64,000 nt of DNA, from contig CM055607.1 of NCBI GenBank assembly GCA_029379385.1, forward strand, positions 14,136,001 to 14,200,000, given 5' to 3'. The notes under the pieces are model-generated. The model was not told the origin of the DNA. It searched no databases and saw only the letters and a list, made by a program, of their open reading frames with translations. The position numbers and the translations under genes are program-made. Positions 21,716 through 35,211 of the stretch are shown here, in pieces. The number at the start of each line of letters is the position of its first letter. The first letter of the stretch is position 1. The stretch comes from Quillaja saponaria. Taxonomy: Eukaryota; Streptophyta; Magnoliopsida; Fabales; Quillajaceae.

Positions 21716-24338
21716 CTGAAGCAAAAATATCCGGAATTGCCTCGTTATTGAGTAACACTAGATTATCCAACAATTCAACAAAATTTCTAGATTCTATTAG
21801 AACATGTCTGTAAACCTCAAATTGAGAGATTGACAATAAGATGAAAACGACACCAGACATCAGAGGTAAACTTCAGATCTTTCTTAAAACGGATTCAACA
21901 TAAATCCCATCCTTTCTATTCTAAATATATTAAACAAACAAACACTAACAAAAGGAAAAGTACATTTGGAAAAGGGATAAACAGAAAATGGTGGGCTTTT
22001 CAAATTGAAATCTTAACCAAATTTTGCTTTTGACGTTATTATTCATAGTCCATTTTTTTTCCTGACCTAGTGAAAAACAAAAAGTTACTGGGTAAGACCT
22101 AAAATTTCCCCTTCTAGGTCCTCCCTCGTCTTTCACAGCTAAAAAGTAAATGAGGGCAACAATGAAATGTATAACTTTGACAAAGTTATTTAATAAAGAG
22201 AATAGCAATGAAAATATCAAAGAAGCAATCAATTACTGAGAAGAACTACCAGCTTTGCAAAAAGAAGAGAAAGAAATTACTTCTCAAAAACCGTCAGAAA
22301 AATTCGAAGCAACTCTGACATTAAAATTGAATATAAGCGAAACAGAAAAAAATTCCTGAAAGAATAGCACTGAAGCAGTAGCTAATCATTCATCATTTTC
22401 TTCCTAATATGTTCGTGATTACATGAACCCTAAAATCCCACCCATCCATTCCTTCTACAAATGGTTTGTGTTCTACTTAGTTGCAAACTTTCTTTGAATC
22501 GCCACAGCAAACTGTGGCCGATGGAAAAGGGAATTCCTTGAGGCTCCGTTTGTTTCAACAGAAAAAAAGAAAAAAAAAAAATTGGAAAAACATTCCTAAA
22601 GAAAAAAATTCTAAAAAAAAAATAAAATTCTTCCACGTAATTTTCTTTCATTTGGCACATGAGAAAAAATTCCAAGAAATTTTTTCTTTTTTGGGATAAA
22701 AATTTCATCTTATTCATCATGTTTAAGGCCAATTCTTCCAAACAGGGAGCTACTCCATTAGCACCAGTTTTGACCCAATGACAGGTCCAATCAGCATGTT
22801 CTCTCAGCAACAACAGATCTCTTCATTCATCAATCCAATATCTCCACCTCATCCTCAATATTCATAAGTCAGTTAACATTTTGAGCATCACCTTCACAAA
22901 CAATAAAGTCTATCCATAGAATGTGTAAGGTGAATAAATTAATCACTCTTGACATTTCATTTCCATTTTAACCCATAAAATTATTAAGTGCCTTAAGTTC
23001 CATAGAATGATGGTAAAGAAACTGATCTTTGTAAAATAAGAAGTTCATGGTTCTAAGTACTTAGCTGTATACAATCCAGTATTCAGTGAAAACACCATTT
23101 CTATATGTATAGCTATACAAATACATAAATATTAAGAAGAAGAAGAAATTCAAACCATGTGTGGCTTACTTAGCTATACTGGGAACTGCTTTCCCTTTCA
23201 AGACTTAAAAACAACAGCGAGAAGGATAAGTGGAATAATAAAAATAAACTCAGTCCAAATGTCAAAAACCTCTAAATAAAGAAACAAAGAACCCCACGAA
23301 ATGATATAAAACACAGAAAAACACACATCACCCATGTGCATCTCTCTGCCTCTGCCTATCTCTGCATTTTAACCCAAATTTTAACAAGTGCATCAGAGAG
23401 TGTCTTTAGCTTCCTGCCAATTTTTTGAGATACGCATTGGATAACTCAATCAATTTAATCTTCGAGTCAACAATTTAACTATATGTTAGCACATGAGTGA
23501 TGATCATATCAGCATCAACCAAGCATAGAAAACTAGTATCAATGACATAGCAATGAATTTAGAGAGAATATAAAATAAAAAAATCATACACTTCTGGGAT
23601 CACAAATTAAGATCTAACCTTCAGAAATATGTCAAAGGAGCATTGAAGTTAAAAGACATTCTTGGCCCATACAACTATTACACAGGGCATCTATGAAGCA
23701 CGGATACGGATACGAGACTCCGATATGATACGAGAATTCGACTACGATATGAGAATCCGATACGATACGTATCCGACACTGGAATACACCAATTTCTTAA
23801 AAACAAGGATACAATATGTTAAGGATTCGTTTAATTAAATAATTTTAAATTATATTATATATATATATATAATTTATAAGAGTTATAATTCAGAATAAAA
23901 AATTGTCGAAAAAGCACAATTTAAGCAAATCCATCATATAATAGTTGTCAAACAAGTACAATTTATAACATTTCATTATATCAAATTTTTCTCTAATTGA
24001 AAGTAAAAGAAAGTCCAAAAAAAAAAAAAGAATCAAAGACATTTATCCAAAAGTAATGGAATCAATGCATAACTCTATCAGATATTTCCTCTTTACAACC
24101 GCTTATACAAAAGCAACATAGGAAACAAACATAGACTAGAACACGAGAAGCATAACTTCATAAGCTAATATGGAATAAAGGAAACAAGAAACAGTGCACA
24201 TCAATTCTCATAAACATTAAAAGAGCCAACAACAAACGAATTCTGGATCAGTTCCAACGAGAAGTCCATAACACACCATTTTTCAGACAGGGAGAAGGGG
24301 AAGGGAGAGAAAGAGATGAAAAGGGGAGGGTTACTCAC
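21716..24338 (-). other. Probable 5'UTR intron of the RPAP2 gene
   Basis: A strong acceptor (TTTTTGCTTCAG on the minus strand) ends at 21716, 13 bases before the start codon. A strong donor (CCA|GTGAGT) lies at 24339/24338. The interval is AT-rich, has no credible coding frame and contains a GATACG-rich repeat. Joining these two sites is an inference. Confidence 0.5.
23695..23795. repeat. GATACG-rich short repeat
   Basis: Variants of GGATACG, CGATACGA and CGTATCCG recur about ten times within 100 bases, on both strands. It resembles the GACACGGACACG type of dispersed plant repeats. Its limits and family are unclear. Confidence 0.5.
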
Positions 24339-24640
24339 TGGAAAGGAAGCTTCGGAGGCCTAAAGAGTGATTGTTGTGAGTTGGATTACCAGAGGCGATA
24401 GCGAAAATGAATAACCTAGAACTTGGAAGCTTCAACAAGCAGCGAAGATGAAGAACATAAGGAGCTTCGAAAATCAGAAGAAGGTCCGAACCCAGGACCC
24501 GCGAATCAGAAGCTGCTTCAACGATACCGGTGAATCAGCGATTGTGAATGGAGAACAAAAGACTGAGAAGGATTAGGAGAGACGGGGGAGAGACGCCTTC
24601 GAAATCCTTAGGATTGAAGTTCGCAACTCGCAGAGAGGAA
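24339..24640 (-). other. Probable first exon and promoter region of the RPAP2 gene
   Basis: This patch is clearly less AT-rich than its surroundings and ends in the good donor noted above. The 5' limit is unknown. Just upstream, at 24715-24775, two imperfect direct copies of a CATATACGAGCCGCG-like segment occur and might be promoter elements. The plus-strand open frame starting at 24548 looks like a chance frame in this GC-richer patch. Confidence 0.4.
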
Positions 24641-25603
24641 CTCACAAGGAAAAGAGGGAAAGATGAACAAAACACGACGTTTTGGTGTCAGAAAAAAATA
24701 TGGGCGCGTATCCAGCCAAATCGGAGCCGTGTTCCGCCGTATATGAGCTGTGTGTCAAGCCATATACGAGCCGCGTTGGATTAAAAAAAATGTAATTTTA
24801 TGGTAGCCATATCAATATGTATTCTATATTATTTATGTTATACTATAAAAGCCTAAACATTGTGATTTTACGACAAAATTTAATTAAGAGAAACAAAAAA
24901 TAATAACTATTCACTGTTGATGTAATTTTATTATTAAATAAATATATTTTTTTTAAATCAGTTACTCAAATTAATTGTTTCTCTTTCTCATTCAATGAAA
25001 TTAAAAACAGATTGACCATATAATTATACAAAGAATAATAATAATGATAATATTTTTTTATTTGATTTAATTTTTAAGATGATTAAAGTTTTTTTTTAGA
25101 ATAAAAATAACTTTAAATATTTATCGTGAAGAAAAAGTATCTTGGTATGAGCAAGAACTCATGATGCCAGTTGTTATAAACTTACATATATCAAAAATGA
25201 AACCTAGAGGTTCAGTTTTACTCTCAATAAAGCATTAGGAATTTAGGACAAATTTTGTAACCTGCTGTAGAGTAATACAAATACGTTATAGGATTTTCAC
25301 CTATATAAATTGAAGTGGTACCCATTTTTTAAAAAATTTAAGATTTACTCTTTAAGAGAAATGTAAAAAAAATATACATGCACATAGCCATAATAAGGCA
25401 TAGTAACTTCAGAAACTTTACATCGAATTGTGAGACTGATACATGTGTGATTTTTTTTTTTTAATTTATCACATAAAATAATTAGTTTAATGGTTAAAAA
25501 CTAGTAGTTTTTATGAAGTTTTTAAATATTTACACTTTTAAGTAAATATATAATAGTTTCATGATGAGTCCATTTGTTATAGAATATTTTATATACTTTT
25601 TCT
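24641..25603. other. AT-rich intergenic stretch
   Basis: I see no gene or clear repeat here, only AT-rich DNA with several poly-T/A runs. Confidence 0.5.
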
Positions 25604-25683
25604 CTACGGGCCATGATATGGTGTGTTTGCTATTGTTGTTGCACACCATGCATATTAGACCTAAATGGTCCTTAGGTAATTAG

Positions 25684-26525
25684 TGACAGAACTAGACATT
25701 TATTATTAGGAGGCTAATTAAAATTTTATGTAAACGTGTTGAATTACAGTAATAGAAAAAAAATTATAAAAAACTCAATCACTTCTAAGGTATAATAAAA
25801 ATTTATAAGCTACAAAATTAAAAGATAAAATAAATATTATTTCAAATACATCTTGGTTTGCTTAAATAAAATCTAAAATTGTTAACGACACTATTTTAAA
25901 TTAACAAATTGATATTAGTATTTTTTTTTCCCATAATTATTTATTTTAAACTAATCACAAAACTTAAATAAATACAACATATTTAAAAATTAAAATATAA
26001 AATATGCTTATTTGTTACTTATTTAATTCTCAAATTTTGTTGTTCAAACAAAAAACTAAATTTCTTTTATATCAGTGTTGGACACAGTCAGTAATTATCT
26101 TGAAAGTAAAATTTGAAATAAAAATAAATTCAAATTATATCAAATTTTTATATACTTTGGTATTTTGTTTTAATAATATGATATTTTAAATAAAATTTTA
26201 CCTATTTTTTGGACAGAAATCTCTTATCTTCCTTTAATTTCTTTTTGATGACTGGAACTGGGCTGCACAAATTTTATGATGAAGACAGGAGAAATCCTAA
26301 CTTAATTTTTTATAAAAATTCTATTGCCTATTGGGCTTTAAGTTATAACTCATTAGTCTTGTAGTTTTATAATCTTGTAGTATAAAAAGTGAAAATATTA
26401 TTCAATTATTTTGGAGAGATTATGATATTAAATAAGAGAGAATGAAAAGATAAAAATTAATTAATAGTTTTAAAAAAATTTAGGGGGCTATGGGCCCCTC
26501 TAATCCCTTAAAGGCTCATCCCTTC
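25684..26525. mobile_element. Insertion within the left arm of the long-TIR element
   Basis: The arm sequence is continuous on either side of this block (CCTTAGGTAATTAG to the left, CTAGGTAGTTAAAG to the right, matching one run in the other arm). The block starts with GTGACAGAACTAGAC and ends in AGGGGCTCATCCCTT-like sequence. It has no coding capacity. The ends resemble those of the block at 26880-27760, so both may be one non-autonomous family. Confidence 0.5.
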
Positions 26526-26879
26526 TAGGTAGTTAAAGTGGAGGAATCGCGTGGGTATGTAACGGGGCTTCACCATTAATATTAAATCAATCTGGAACTT
26601 ATCTTTTCAAGTCTGTTTCAGACAATGCCATGTATGGTAGCTTGATGATCAAGACAATTGTATGTATTGCAAGGCGGTCATCATCCATCTCCTATGTGCA
26701 TATCCGAAATAGAAATAAGAGACTCCTCTTGAAATTTTAATTACTTTTCTCATCCTTCACTTATTCGTCTAACAGACCCCTCATGAAATAAAAATTATTT
26801 TCCTCTTCCTGTGTACTTCCCACAGATCGATTGCCCCATTAAATTTCATTTGTTGCACACGCAAATTTCTTTATCCGAG

Positions 26880-27760
26880 TGCACTGGCAGATCCATGTTG
26901 AAAGCTGTGGTTGAAATTACCAAAGTATCCTTTGTGATAGGTATAAAAAAATTTATGAAATTTGTTTAATTCACCTCACTAAATTTAAAATTTAAAATTC
27001 TTGCCCCCACTAATTTTTACATTTAAAGTTTTTGTCCTCATATATTTTTATAAATATATTAAAGAGATTGTCTAATTGTAATTGAATTACTTTATAGAAC
27101 ATATCAAACTAGGTTGCTAGTTAAAATTCAATAAAAATTTTTATTAATTTTTAAAAAGTAAGACTCTAATACTATTTATTTGTGTAATATATATATCTCA
27201 AGATAAATTTTTAAAAATTATATACACTAATTTACACATAATTAAAAAAAATTAAGTAAGTTTTTCTCACCATTAATTAGTTTTAATAGTTTAGAAATGT
27301 CTTAGGTCTTACAAAAAATGTGTCTCTAATTTTTCCTTACTCTCAGTTGTTTTGTTATTTGATTAATGAAGTATTATCTCTTACCTCAATTTTTTTTTAA
27401 AATAATAAAAAATTAAAAAAATAATCAAGTATTTGTTCTAAAGCACATCAACATCTTATTTGGGTTACAAAAAATTTTATAGTAAAGATTTTTAATAATA
27501 AAAATTTTATTATTTCAAGACCTCTTAGTAAATTATGTTACAATTTTTTTAGAATTATGTCATTGTGAAAATGATAACATAAAATGGTAAAATATTATGG
27601 TGTATGTTGTAAAAAAAAGCTAGTGTTCATATATATTACCAAAAAAAAATAAAAAAAATATATGCATCTATATATAAATAATCAGCGTATGTACGAAAAA
27701 AAAAAATTGTGTAACTTATTGTCCCCACTGCCAAAAGTTTCTTGATCTGCCACTACCTAA
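26880..27760. mobile_element. Possible non-autonomous element with CTGGCAGATC-type ends
   Basis: The left end reads GCACTGGCAGATCCATG and the right end reads CTTGATCTGCCACTACC, which are inverted versions of one another (TGGCAGATC/GATCTGCCA). The interior is very AT-rich and non-coding. It lies between the arms of the long-TIR element. Confidence 0.45.
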
Positions 27761-28039
27761 ATATGATCTTCCAGTAGAAGATGGTTGAACTAGGCTGCCG
27801 GGCTTGTATCGAAATTACAGTGCTTGCTGAAGCTGGATGAGGCATTTCTAAGCAAACATAAATACCATTACTAATGCACCGTTGTTATATCATTATCACT
27901 AGCATCCAGAACAATGATTAACGGACTTGGGTACTTTTGCCGATCAATAATATATATCATCCCACTATCTTAGTGATGTTAGAATTAGTGTTTGATAGCC
28001 CCTCACATAAAACGTGAAATCCTACAACACTATTTTTTA

Positions 28040-28605
28040 TCACTCAACTCAACTAAGTCTTAAATCTCAAACTAGTTAGGATCAGCCATATGAATCTTTT
28101 TCTTCTATTTGCATCGATCCGAGACAACATTTTCAATAATCCTTAGAGCAGTCATATTTTTTTTGATGACTGCTCTTCATGTAAGTTTCGGTCTCCCCTT
28201 ACCACATCTAACACCTGCACCTATACCAAGTCACATTTCTTAACTACTACGTCTATTGGTCGACATTGGATATGTCCAAACTAACGTAGGCGATTCTCTC
28301 TCATTTTTTCTTCAATAGGTGCTACTTCCACCTTCTTACAGATCTCTTCATTCCTTATTCTATTCTTTCTTGTATATCCGATTATCCATCTCAAAATTCT
28401 CATTTCGGATACTCTCATCTATTGGGAGTGTGATCTTCTTAATTATAGAACATTCAGTACCATACAGCATAGATGGTCTCACTGATATCCTGTAAAAATT
28501 TTCTTTCAATCTATTCAGAATTTTAGAATCACATAAAACTCCAAAAACACTTTGCCACTTCACCCACCCTGCTCCACATTTGGTACTATTTTTTATTACT
28601 ATAAG
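28040..28605 (-). mobile_element. LINE 3' fragment, reverse-transcriptase C-terminus
   Basis: Minus-strand translation from 28563 gives MKWQSVFGVLCDSKILNRLK, then FYRISVRPSMLYGTECSIIK and a degraded NENFEMDNRIYKKE. This is the same domain as the fragment at 9.3 kb. Further along, GTGCAGGTGTTAGATGTGG and GGGAGACCGAAACTTACATG follow, and the 3' end carries the TTGAGTTGAG-type tail (28043-28052 on the plus strand). It lies inside the long-TIR element. Confidence 0.8.
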
Positions 28606-28972
28606 ATATAGATTAAAATATGAATTAATTACATGGGAAGAGGAAAGTAATTTTTATTTCATGAGGGGTCTGTTAGCCGAAGACGCAAAAGGATAAGGAA
28701 AGTAATTAAAATTTCAAAATGGATCTCTTATTTTCAATTTAGATACACACATGGGAGATAGAATGACCAACCTGCCATACATATTGTTGCCTTGATCACT
28801 GGCTGAAAATATGAATTTTAGGAATTAATATGGATAGTTTTTTCTTTGCATTTATTTCCCTACCTTAGACCTTAAACGCCCACGCAATTCCTCTACTTTA
28901 ACTACCCAAGGACCATTTGGGTCCAATACGCATAATGTGCGGCAACAATGGCAGATGCATGTTATCACGACC

Positions 28973-31035
28973 CTATTTTTACATAATCTGTTTATTTGCT
29001 TTTGCAAAATAAAGTGGAGATTATTGAGTTTGTTTGTAAGAACTTAAAAAATATATATTTTAATATTTAATTGAATAAAAATTTAAATATAAATATTATA
29101 TTATATTATTTGTCGAATACTAAATTAAATATTCTATTATCTAAATTCAAATTTGAATATAATCATTCGAATTATGCAATTGTAGGCCATCTTTTATAAG
29201 TCCAATTCAGACTTTGGGACAGTTTAGTAGGTGTCTTAGCAGCGGCCAAGGGGCCTTGTACAGCTGGGAACGTGCCTCGGCCCATTTGGGCTGCTGCTTC
29301 CGGTTGCACTAGTGGCTGCTGCCAAAAAGCTGTTTTGAGCAAGCTTTTTGGTCGCGTCGTGGAGGGATATTTTAGTCCCCATTTTTCCTTTGGTCTTTCT
29401 CTTTAATTTCCACCATATCCATGCCCCCTAATGATAATGATCCAGGTGCTATCCTAGGCCAGATTAGGCCAAAAACCCATAATAGGGATTATCCAGCCTG
29501 ACTTGAATTGACCTGGCCTAATCTAGGTTGACCCGATTGACTTTGATATAATTTCAAGAACGGCCCGCATTAAAAGAAATATAAAAAAAATTATATAAAA
29601 GATGCTAGGTAATAGAATATTTATATTTTTATCTTGTTGATTATTTTTATATCTTATTTGATATTAAAGTATTATATTACATAATATATATATATATTTT
29701 TTTATTTATATTAAAATTTAAAAAAATTATTTTTAATATGAGTTAACCCGAGCACTTATTTGGGTCAAATCTGGGTCGGGTTTCAAAATACTAATGCCCC
29801 TTACAAAAATAACCTCCCTATTTTTCTTTATACCAATCGTGGCTCTCCCATTTCAAATAAAGTGATCCTTAACCAGTCTTTTTTATTTTTTATTTTTTTT
29901 GTATTTTTAGTATTTTCATTTGTTATTTGTTTTATTTTTGTAATTTTATTATTTTTAATTTAGTAATTTTATTTTTTTGCTTTAATTGTAATTTAATTTT
30001 AGTTTTTAAATTAAATTTGTTTTGTGAATTAATAATTACTTTAACATAAATTAAAAATAAAATAATTAAAACTTACTTTAAATTAAATTTAAAATAATAA
30101 AGGAATTAATTATTATTATTTTAATTTAATTAAAAATCAAAACTGGTTAACATAAACATGTTTAATTAATTTATTTTTAATTAAATATATAAATACTCTT
30201 TTAATAATAATTTTTATAATAAATAACTTCTCTCGACTATAATTTCAAATAATAATCATCTAAATAAATATATTTTTCTTAAATAATAGTCTCAAATCTT
30301 TTTAATTTTTTGACTTGAATTTCTAAGTCGTCGCCGTACCGAACTGACCTTTTAATTGATATGATTTGGTGTGGTGCTACTCACGCAGCCACGTGATAGT
30401 CATTAGATTTAGATCTGATTAGATATGGAAGATGATGGGGGAGGAAACAGCGGCACTGACTTTGAAGTTTGAACAAATCAATATTATTTATTAGTTACTG
30501 GCTTTGTTTTGGTCGTGGGATGCACGGCTTACTTCTTTTAATTTCATTATAAATTTGATTTATTTTTTATTTTTAAAAATTATTGTTTTATCTTTGTAAT
30601 TTTATTTTATACATTTTTTGTATTCTAAAATTCTATTTTGACATAATTGTTGTAGTTCAAAGTATTTATTTATTTTTTAGTGTTTCACAAAGTCATTCAT
30701 TACCTTCACGAAGCCAATATCATTACTCTTAACAGACTCATGTAAAGAGAAACCAATTTTATCAAAATTTTCTAAGGGCACAAAGAAGTTATAATGTCAG
30801 AAACAAAGAGGTCAGGTCCATTAATTATATCACAAGCAATCATTTCTTAATGTCAATCAGAGAACAACTGTCAATCCGACGATTGTTGTTTGTCATTCCA
30901 GAAATAATGTCCCTAATTAACATAGCAGTATTATAAAGCCTACTATCTAAGACATTCAAACCCCCACTATCAAACACATTTAAACCTAACCATTTAGCTA
31001 AACTTTCACCTTTAATAACCATAATTCATGCCCAA
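28973..31035. other. AT-rich intergenic stretch with one GC-rich patch
   Basis: No gene is supportable. A GC-rich patch at about 29215-29375 (AGCAGCGGCCAAGGGGCC, GGGCTGCTGCTTCCGG) stands out but has no open frame with recognisable homology. It is followed by a degraded CCTGGCCTAATC repeat at 29450-29540. From 29.6 to 30.3 kb the DNA is extremely AT-rich. Confidence 0.5.
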
Positions 31036-31039
31036 ATAA

Positions 31040-32365
31040 CCATGGAACTGATATGTGAACTAACTCAAAATTGATGGATGGGGAGGAAAGTAAACTGGTG
31101 GACTCTCTATTACTTAAAGTTACTTCTTTCTTTTTTCTTTGTTTCTTTTATCTCAAGTTTTAGTTCTTTCCTTTCTTTCATTTTTCTCAAGTTTTCGTTC
31201 TTTCCCCTGTTGAAAGTGGGCATATTAGAAAATTTCAGTGTTCTCTCCCTTGTTTCTTTTTTATTTCTTTGAATTAACGAACAATCATTTGATCAGTCTT
31301 GGTCTGGTTATTATTTTTGAGTATGGTAGGGTGGAAATGAATGGTTTTGGTTGAGATAGAGGTGATAGTAAAGCTCTCCATACTTGAAAGAGTCCATAAA
31401 TTGAACTCACAAACTTTAATTTGAAGAAAGCTCTATAGCTGAGCAGAGTGAGCAGGTCATCATCATATAAAAAAAATACAGATCTACCTGTCATTGTCTT
31501 TTCATACTTTAATCACTCTATAGCTTCCATCAATTACTTTGCTTTGGTTAATTTTTCACTAAGACTCAGATAATGAGAAATTACTAAAACAAAATTCAAT
31601 CACGATCTTTATTAACTATCTGTTTCATTTCACGAAATTTAAAAAAAAAAAAAAAAAACAATGAATCAAAGCAAGTGAAAATGGGAGAGTCGTCATCTAT
31701 CTTAGTACTTGGCCTAATATCTACATAATTAAATTCTTTATGTATGGGTGCAATTATGGGTGCTTTTGATTCAAAGGGGAAAAAATTTAGTGGTGGCACC
31801 TTGTTTTTTGCAAACCCTTTTACATGTTGGGTTGCCATAAAGTGAAAAATAAAAATAAAAATGATGCATCATCTATGTAGTGAAAAAAACAAAGTAAAAA
31901 AATTCACGTTATTTTCCTTTCTCTCAAGTTCTCGCCCTTTCCAACTCATGCATCATCTGTTTTTCTTTTTCGCTTTCTGGCAACCTCATTCATCTGCTCA
32001 GTAGCTCTACTCAGCAATGAAACTTTTTTTGAAAGTTTGTGAGTTCAATTTGTTTACTCTTTTGAACAGTAAGAGCTTTACTCTTGCATTCCATCTCAAC
32101 CTAAACTACCCATTTTCACCTATCATACCCAAAAATAACAAACCAAGCAGCCAAATATTCATTAATTCGAATAAGTCTTGGTAAAATTCTCTGATATGCC
32201 CACGTTCATATCTGCTTATCTTTAACAAGGAAAAGAACAAAACTAGAAAAAAGAAAAACGAGAAAAGAAAAAATAATGTAACTTTTAAGTAATAGTGGAC
32301 CCACTAATGTACTTTTCTTTCACCCATCACTTTTGAGTGGTTCATATATCAGTTCTCATAACCAT
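31040..32365. mobile_element. Second long-TIR/foldback element
   Basis: The left arm (about 31040-31480) and right arm (about 31960-32365) are inverted copies. GAACTGATATGTGAAC pairs with GAACTGATATATGAAC. CTCTATTACTTAAAGTTAC pairs with CCACTATTACTTAAAAGTTAC-like sequence. GGGCATATTAGAAAATTT pairs with GGGCATATCAGAGAATTT. GAACTCACAAACTTT occurs in both. The core of about 480 bp has no transposase. The arms are roughly 370-440 bp with indels. Confidence 0.65.
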
Positions 32366-35210
32366 TTATAATATACCACAAATTGGGGGAAATTTAAAAC
32401 CTAACTTTTATTGCTTTCATTTTCACAAATCAATTAGCATATGCTTGATATCTTACTCTATCTTAAAACACCTATTTGACCAAAGCTTGGTTGTCAAAGA
32501 CAACACTTTCAAAACTTACAATACTTGTTGTGTATGTCCAATTGATAAAATAATTGCTGCAAGAGATATACTAATCCAAATATACAAACCGATACACAAA
32601 GTAACATCTTTCAATGAATGAAAAAAATCTTATATCAAAGTAGCTACAATCAAAAGAGAATGAAAATAGAATTTGAGAACTTTATTCTCTTTTTCTTTTT
32701 TTTGCTTATTATTGCACAATTGTTCAAAAAAAAAATTCTTAATTGGATCTCCTAACATTCGTGATAATAAGATTTTTTTTTATCTTGTCATCAAACCTCT
32801 CAATTACTGATTGTGTTCAACTATACCTTTCACAGTGTGGGAAAAAAAAGAAGCTTGAAAGTTAAAAAAATCAAATACATAAAAGGAAATACTAAATCAA
32901 AAACTTAAGGAAGGAAAAACAATTAAAAATCTAATTTCATAATAGAAATTTGGGCATAAAATAAGCAAATATTATTGCAAAAGAACCACAATAATTGAGG
33001 AAAAATAAATAAAATATAAGAACAAAAACAAAAATATATAAATGATAGAGGGAAGGAGGTGACGAAATGAAAAGGCATAACAATGATAAATAAGTTGTTT
33101 ATAATTTTTGAATTTAGAAACCTGAAGTAAACTTCATGATTAATTATACATTTAAAGAGAAAGAGACATCAATGGGTATAGAAAAGAAACGTTTTGTATT
33201 GAGATGAAATTAAAAGTATTGATTGTAGTATGATTGACAATTGGAAAGACGTACGAAGGTGGTGATTTAGAGAGAAATAATGAAAATGTTTTGAATTGAA
33301 TTCTTGAATTACAAACTTGAAGTGTTGGGTTTATCACCAAAATTCTATTTTAATAGTTTCTTAGTTAGTTTATTTTTGGAGAACAAAATAAAATTTAATT
33401 AACTATCATTAAAGTTTTCTAATTAGATTTATCATAGTGAGTAAGTAAATCTAACTAGATTATGATGGAATTTTCATGGAAAAAAAATTTACTTGGTGGA
33501 CAAGTCATATATATAGCATAAATATGCAGGCTTTTAAGATATATAAGGTATAACAAAAAGATAGAACTAATATTTATGTGACCCTTATGGAATAAGGGTG
33601 TGAGAGAGACATTGGTAGAGATACTAACATGTGTAGGATGTTAATTTTTTATGTATTTTTTTTTTTTTAACAGTATAATTTTTCTTCTCATCCATGAAAG
33701 TAAATCATGTAATATTTTATATTTTATGTTTCTTTCTTTTCCTTTCTACTTTTATTTTGTGTTGATGCCATTTATTAGTTTTGTTATATTTTATTGAAAA
33801 TTGAAAAAGAATTTTGTAGAATACCCAACATGAAATATAAAATTATGTGGTTGTAGATGAAAGAGAAGGAGGCACTAATGGAAATAAAAAAGGAACGTTT
33901 TGTATTGAATATTAAAATAAAATTATGAGTACTGATTTTATTGTACTGCACAATTAAAATGACGAGGATGGTGATTTAGAGAAAAAGAAAGAAATGTTTT
34001 GATTATAGTGTTGTGGATAATAGTTGCTTACTTACGTGATAAGATATCCAAAAATTAACGGACGGACTCGTCAGCATTGTATTGTGAATCAGTTTTATCA
34101 AATTTTATAGATATACATTATTAACTGCGTTTATAAAAAAATTGAGAAAATGTAAAAAAAAGAACATTGAGGTAAAGAGTGATAAGTGGGTCATGGACCC
34201 ACATTGTATTTCATGGGGTGGTGAATGGTTAGTTTTTCGAGCAATGAAAGGTCAACCAAGTGATAAAATGAATTATAATTATTTCAGTTTTTTTTTTCTT
34301 TTTCTTTTAAAGAGAACCTTCTTTATGATTTCAATTCAAATTTAAGGCCAACATACCCTAGACATGTTTTTATTATCTTGAATGAACCAAAAATAAAATG
34401 TATTTTTTTTTCACTAATACTTTTACACTAAAATCTCACACCCTTTGACTGTTTTGAAATATTATAAAAATTGCTCATCCCGCTGAACTCGTCTAACCTA
34501 AAATATGTTTTTTAGAAGGGAATGGAGGTGACTTTGTCCGCCAGCCTAAGTCTTGTTGGAGGCTGCTTTTAATAGCCGCATTCTTTAGCAAAGCATAACA
34601 TGACATACGCAAAGGGCTGGCATGTATTATTAATTTAATATATTAATGGCAATGACAGAGAGAGGCCACGAAAACTAATTAATTATGCAACAACCAACTT
34701 CACTCTCACAACCTCAAGGTCAGCTTTGGAAAACTATACTACTCTCCAGTCTCAACCTCAAATGAAGCTCCATTTTTACATTACAAAATTCAGACACACA
34801 TAGCATAGTTAACAAAAACTGAGCTTGATTCACAAGCATTGGATGAATAAAGAGGCAAAGATAATGCAGCTGGACAAGGAAAAAAAGTGTTGCGTATTTG
34901 AAGATTATTTATGCATACAGTAACAAAGATCTCAAAGACAAAATTAAAATAAAATAATTTGTAATTACAGTATTTGTAGCCAAATAACACCAAAAAAAAA
35001 AAAAAAAAAAACTGTCCTGTGAAAATCCTGCAACTCCATTTGCTCCCTCCTTTTGCAGATTCATGATTTTTCCATTATATAGTAATCCTACAACTGCATA
35101 ATGCAGATCAATAATTATTACTTGGCCTAAAATGAGTCAAGCCAAGAAATGAATTATGCTGACTGTTTACTTACCATTTATCCATTGTTTACATAATTTT
35201 TCTTTCTTTC
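32366..35210. other. AT-rich intergenic region downstream of the FLA gene, with a direct repeat
   Basis: No gene is supportable. Two direct copies of a roughly 140-bp segment occur at about 33165-33305 and 33875-34015, sharing AACGTTTTGTATTGA and GGTGGTGATTTAGAGA. A 20-base poly-A lies at about 34992-35011. Open frames here are short and of low complexity. Confidence 0.5.
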
Positions 35211-35211
35211 T

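Larger units (their letters stand above)
25604..28972. mobile_element. Long-TIR (MULE-like or foldback) element with nested insertions
   Basis: The outer ends match in inverted orientation. GGGCCATGATATGG...TGCTATTGTTG at the left pairs with GGGTCGTGATAACA...TGCCATTGTTG read on the minus strand at the right end. The match continues through ATATTAGACCTAAATGGTCC and GTAGTTAAAGTGGAGGAAT to about 26825 on the left, and from 28972 back to about 28630 on the right. The arm is about 350 bp. The left arm is split by an insert at about 25684-26525. No transposase is visible. The arm length suggests a Mutator-like element, but I find no convincing 9-bp target duplication. Confidence 0.6.

Noticed and set aside
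24548..24784. Plus-strand 78-residue Arg/Lys-rich frame
   Set aside because: It lies in the GC-richer probable promoter and first-exon region of the RPAP2 gene, with no recognisable homology and no exon context.
31596..31838. Minus-strand 80-residue frame in the core of the 31 kb foldback element
   Set aside because: Contains a poly-Phe run from poly-A and no recognisable transposase or other domain.
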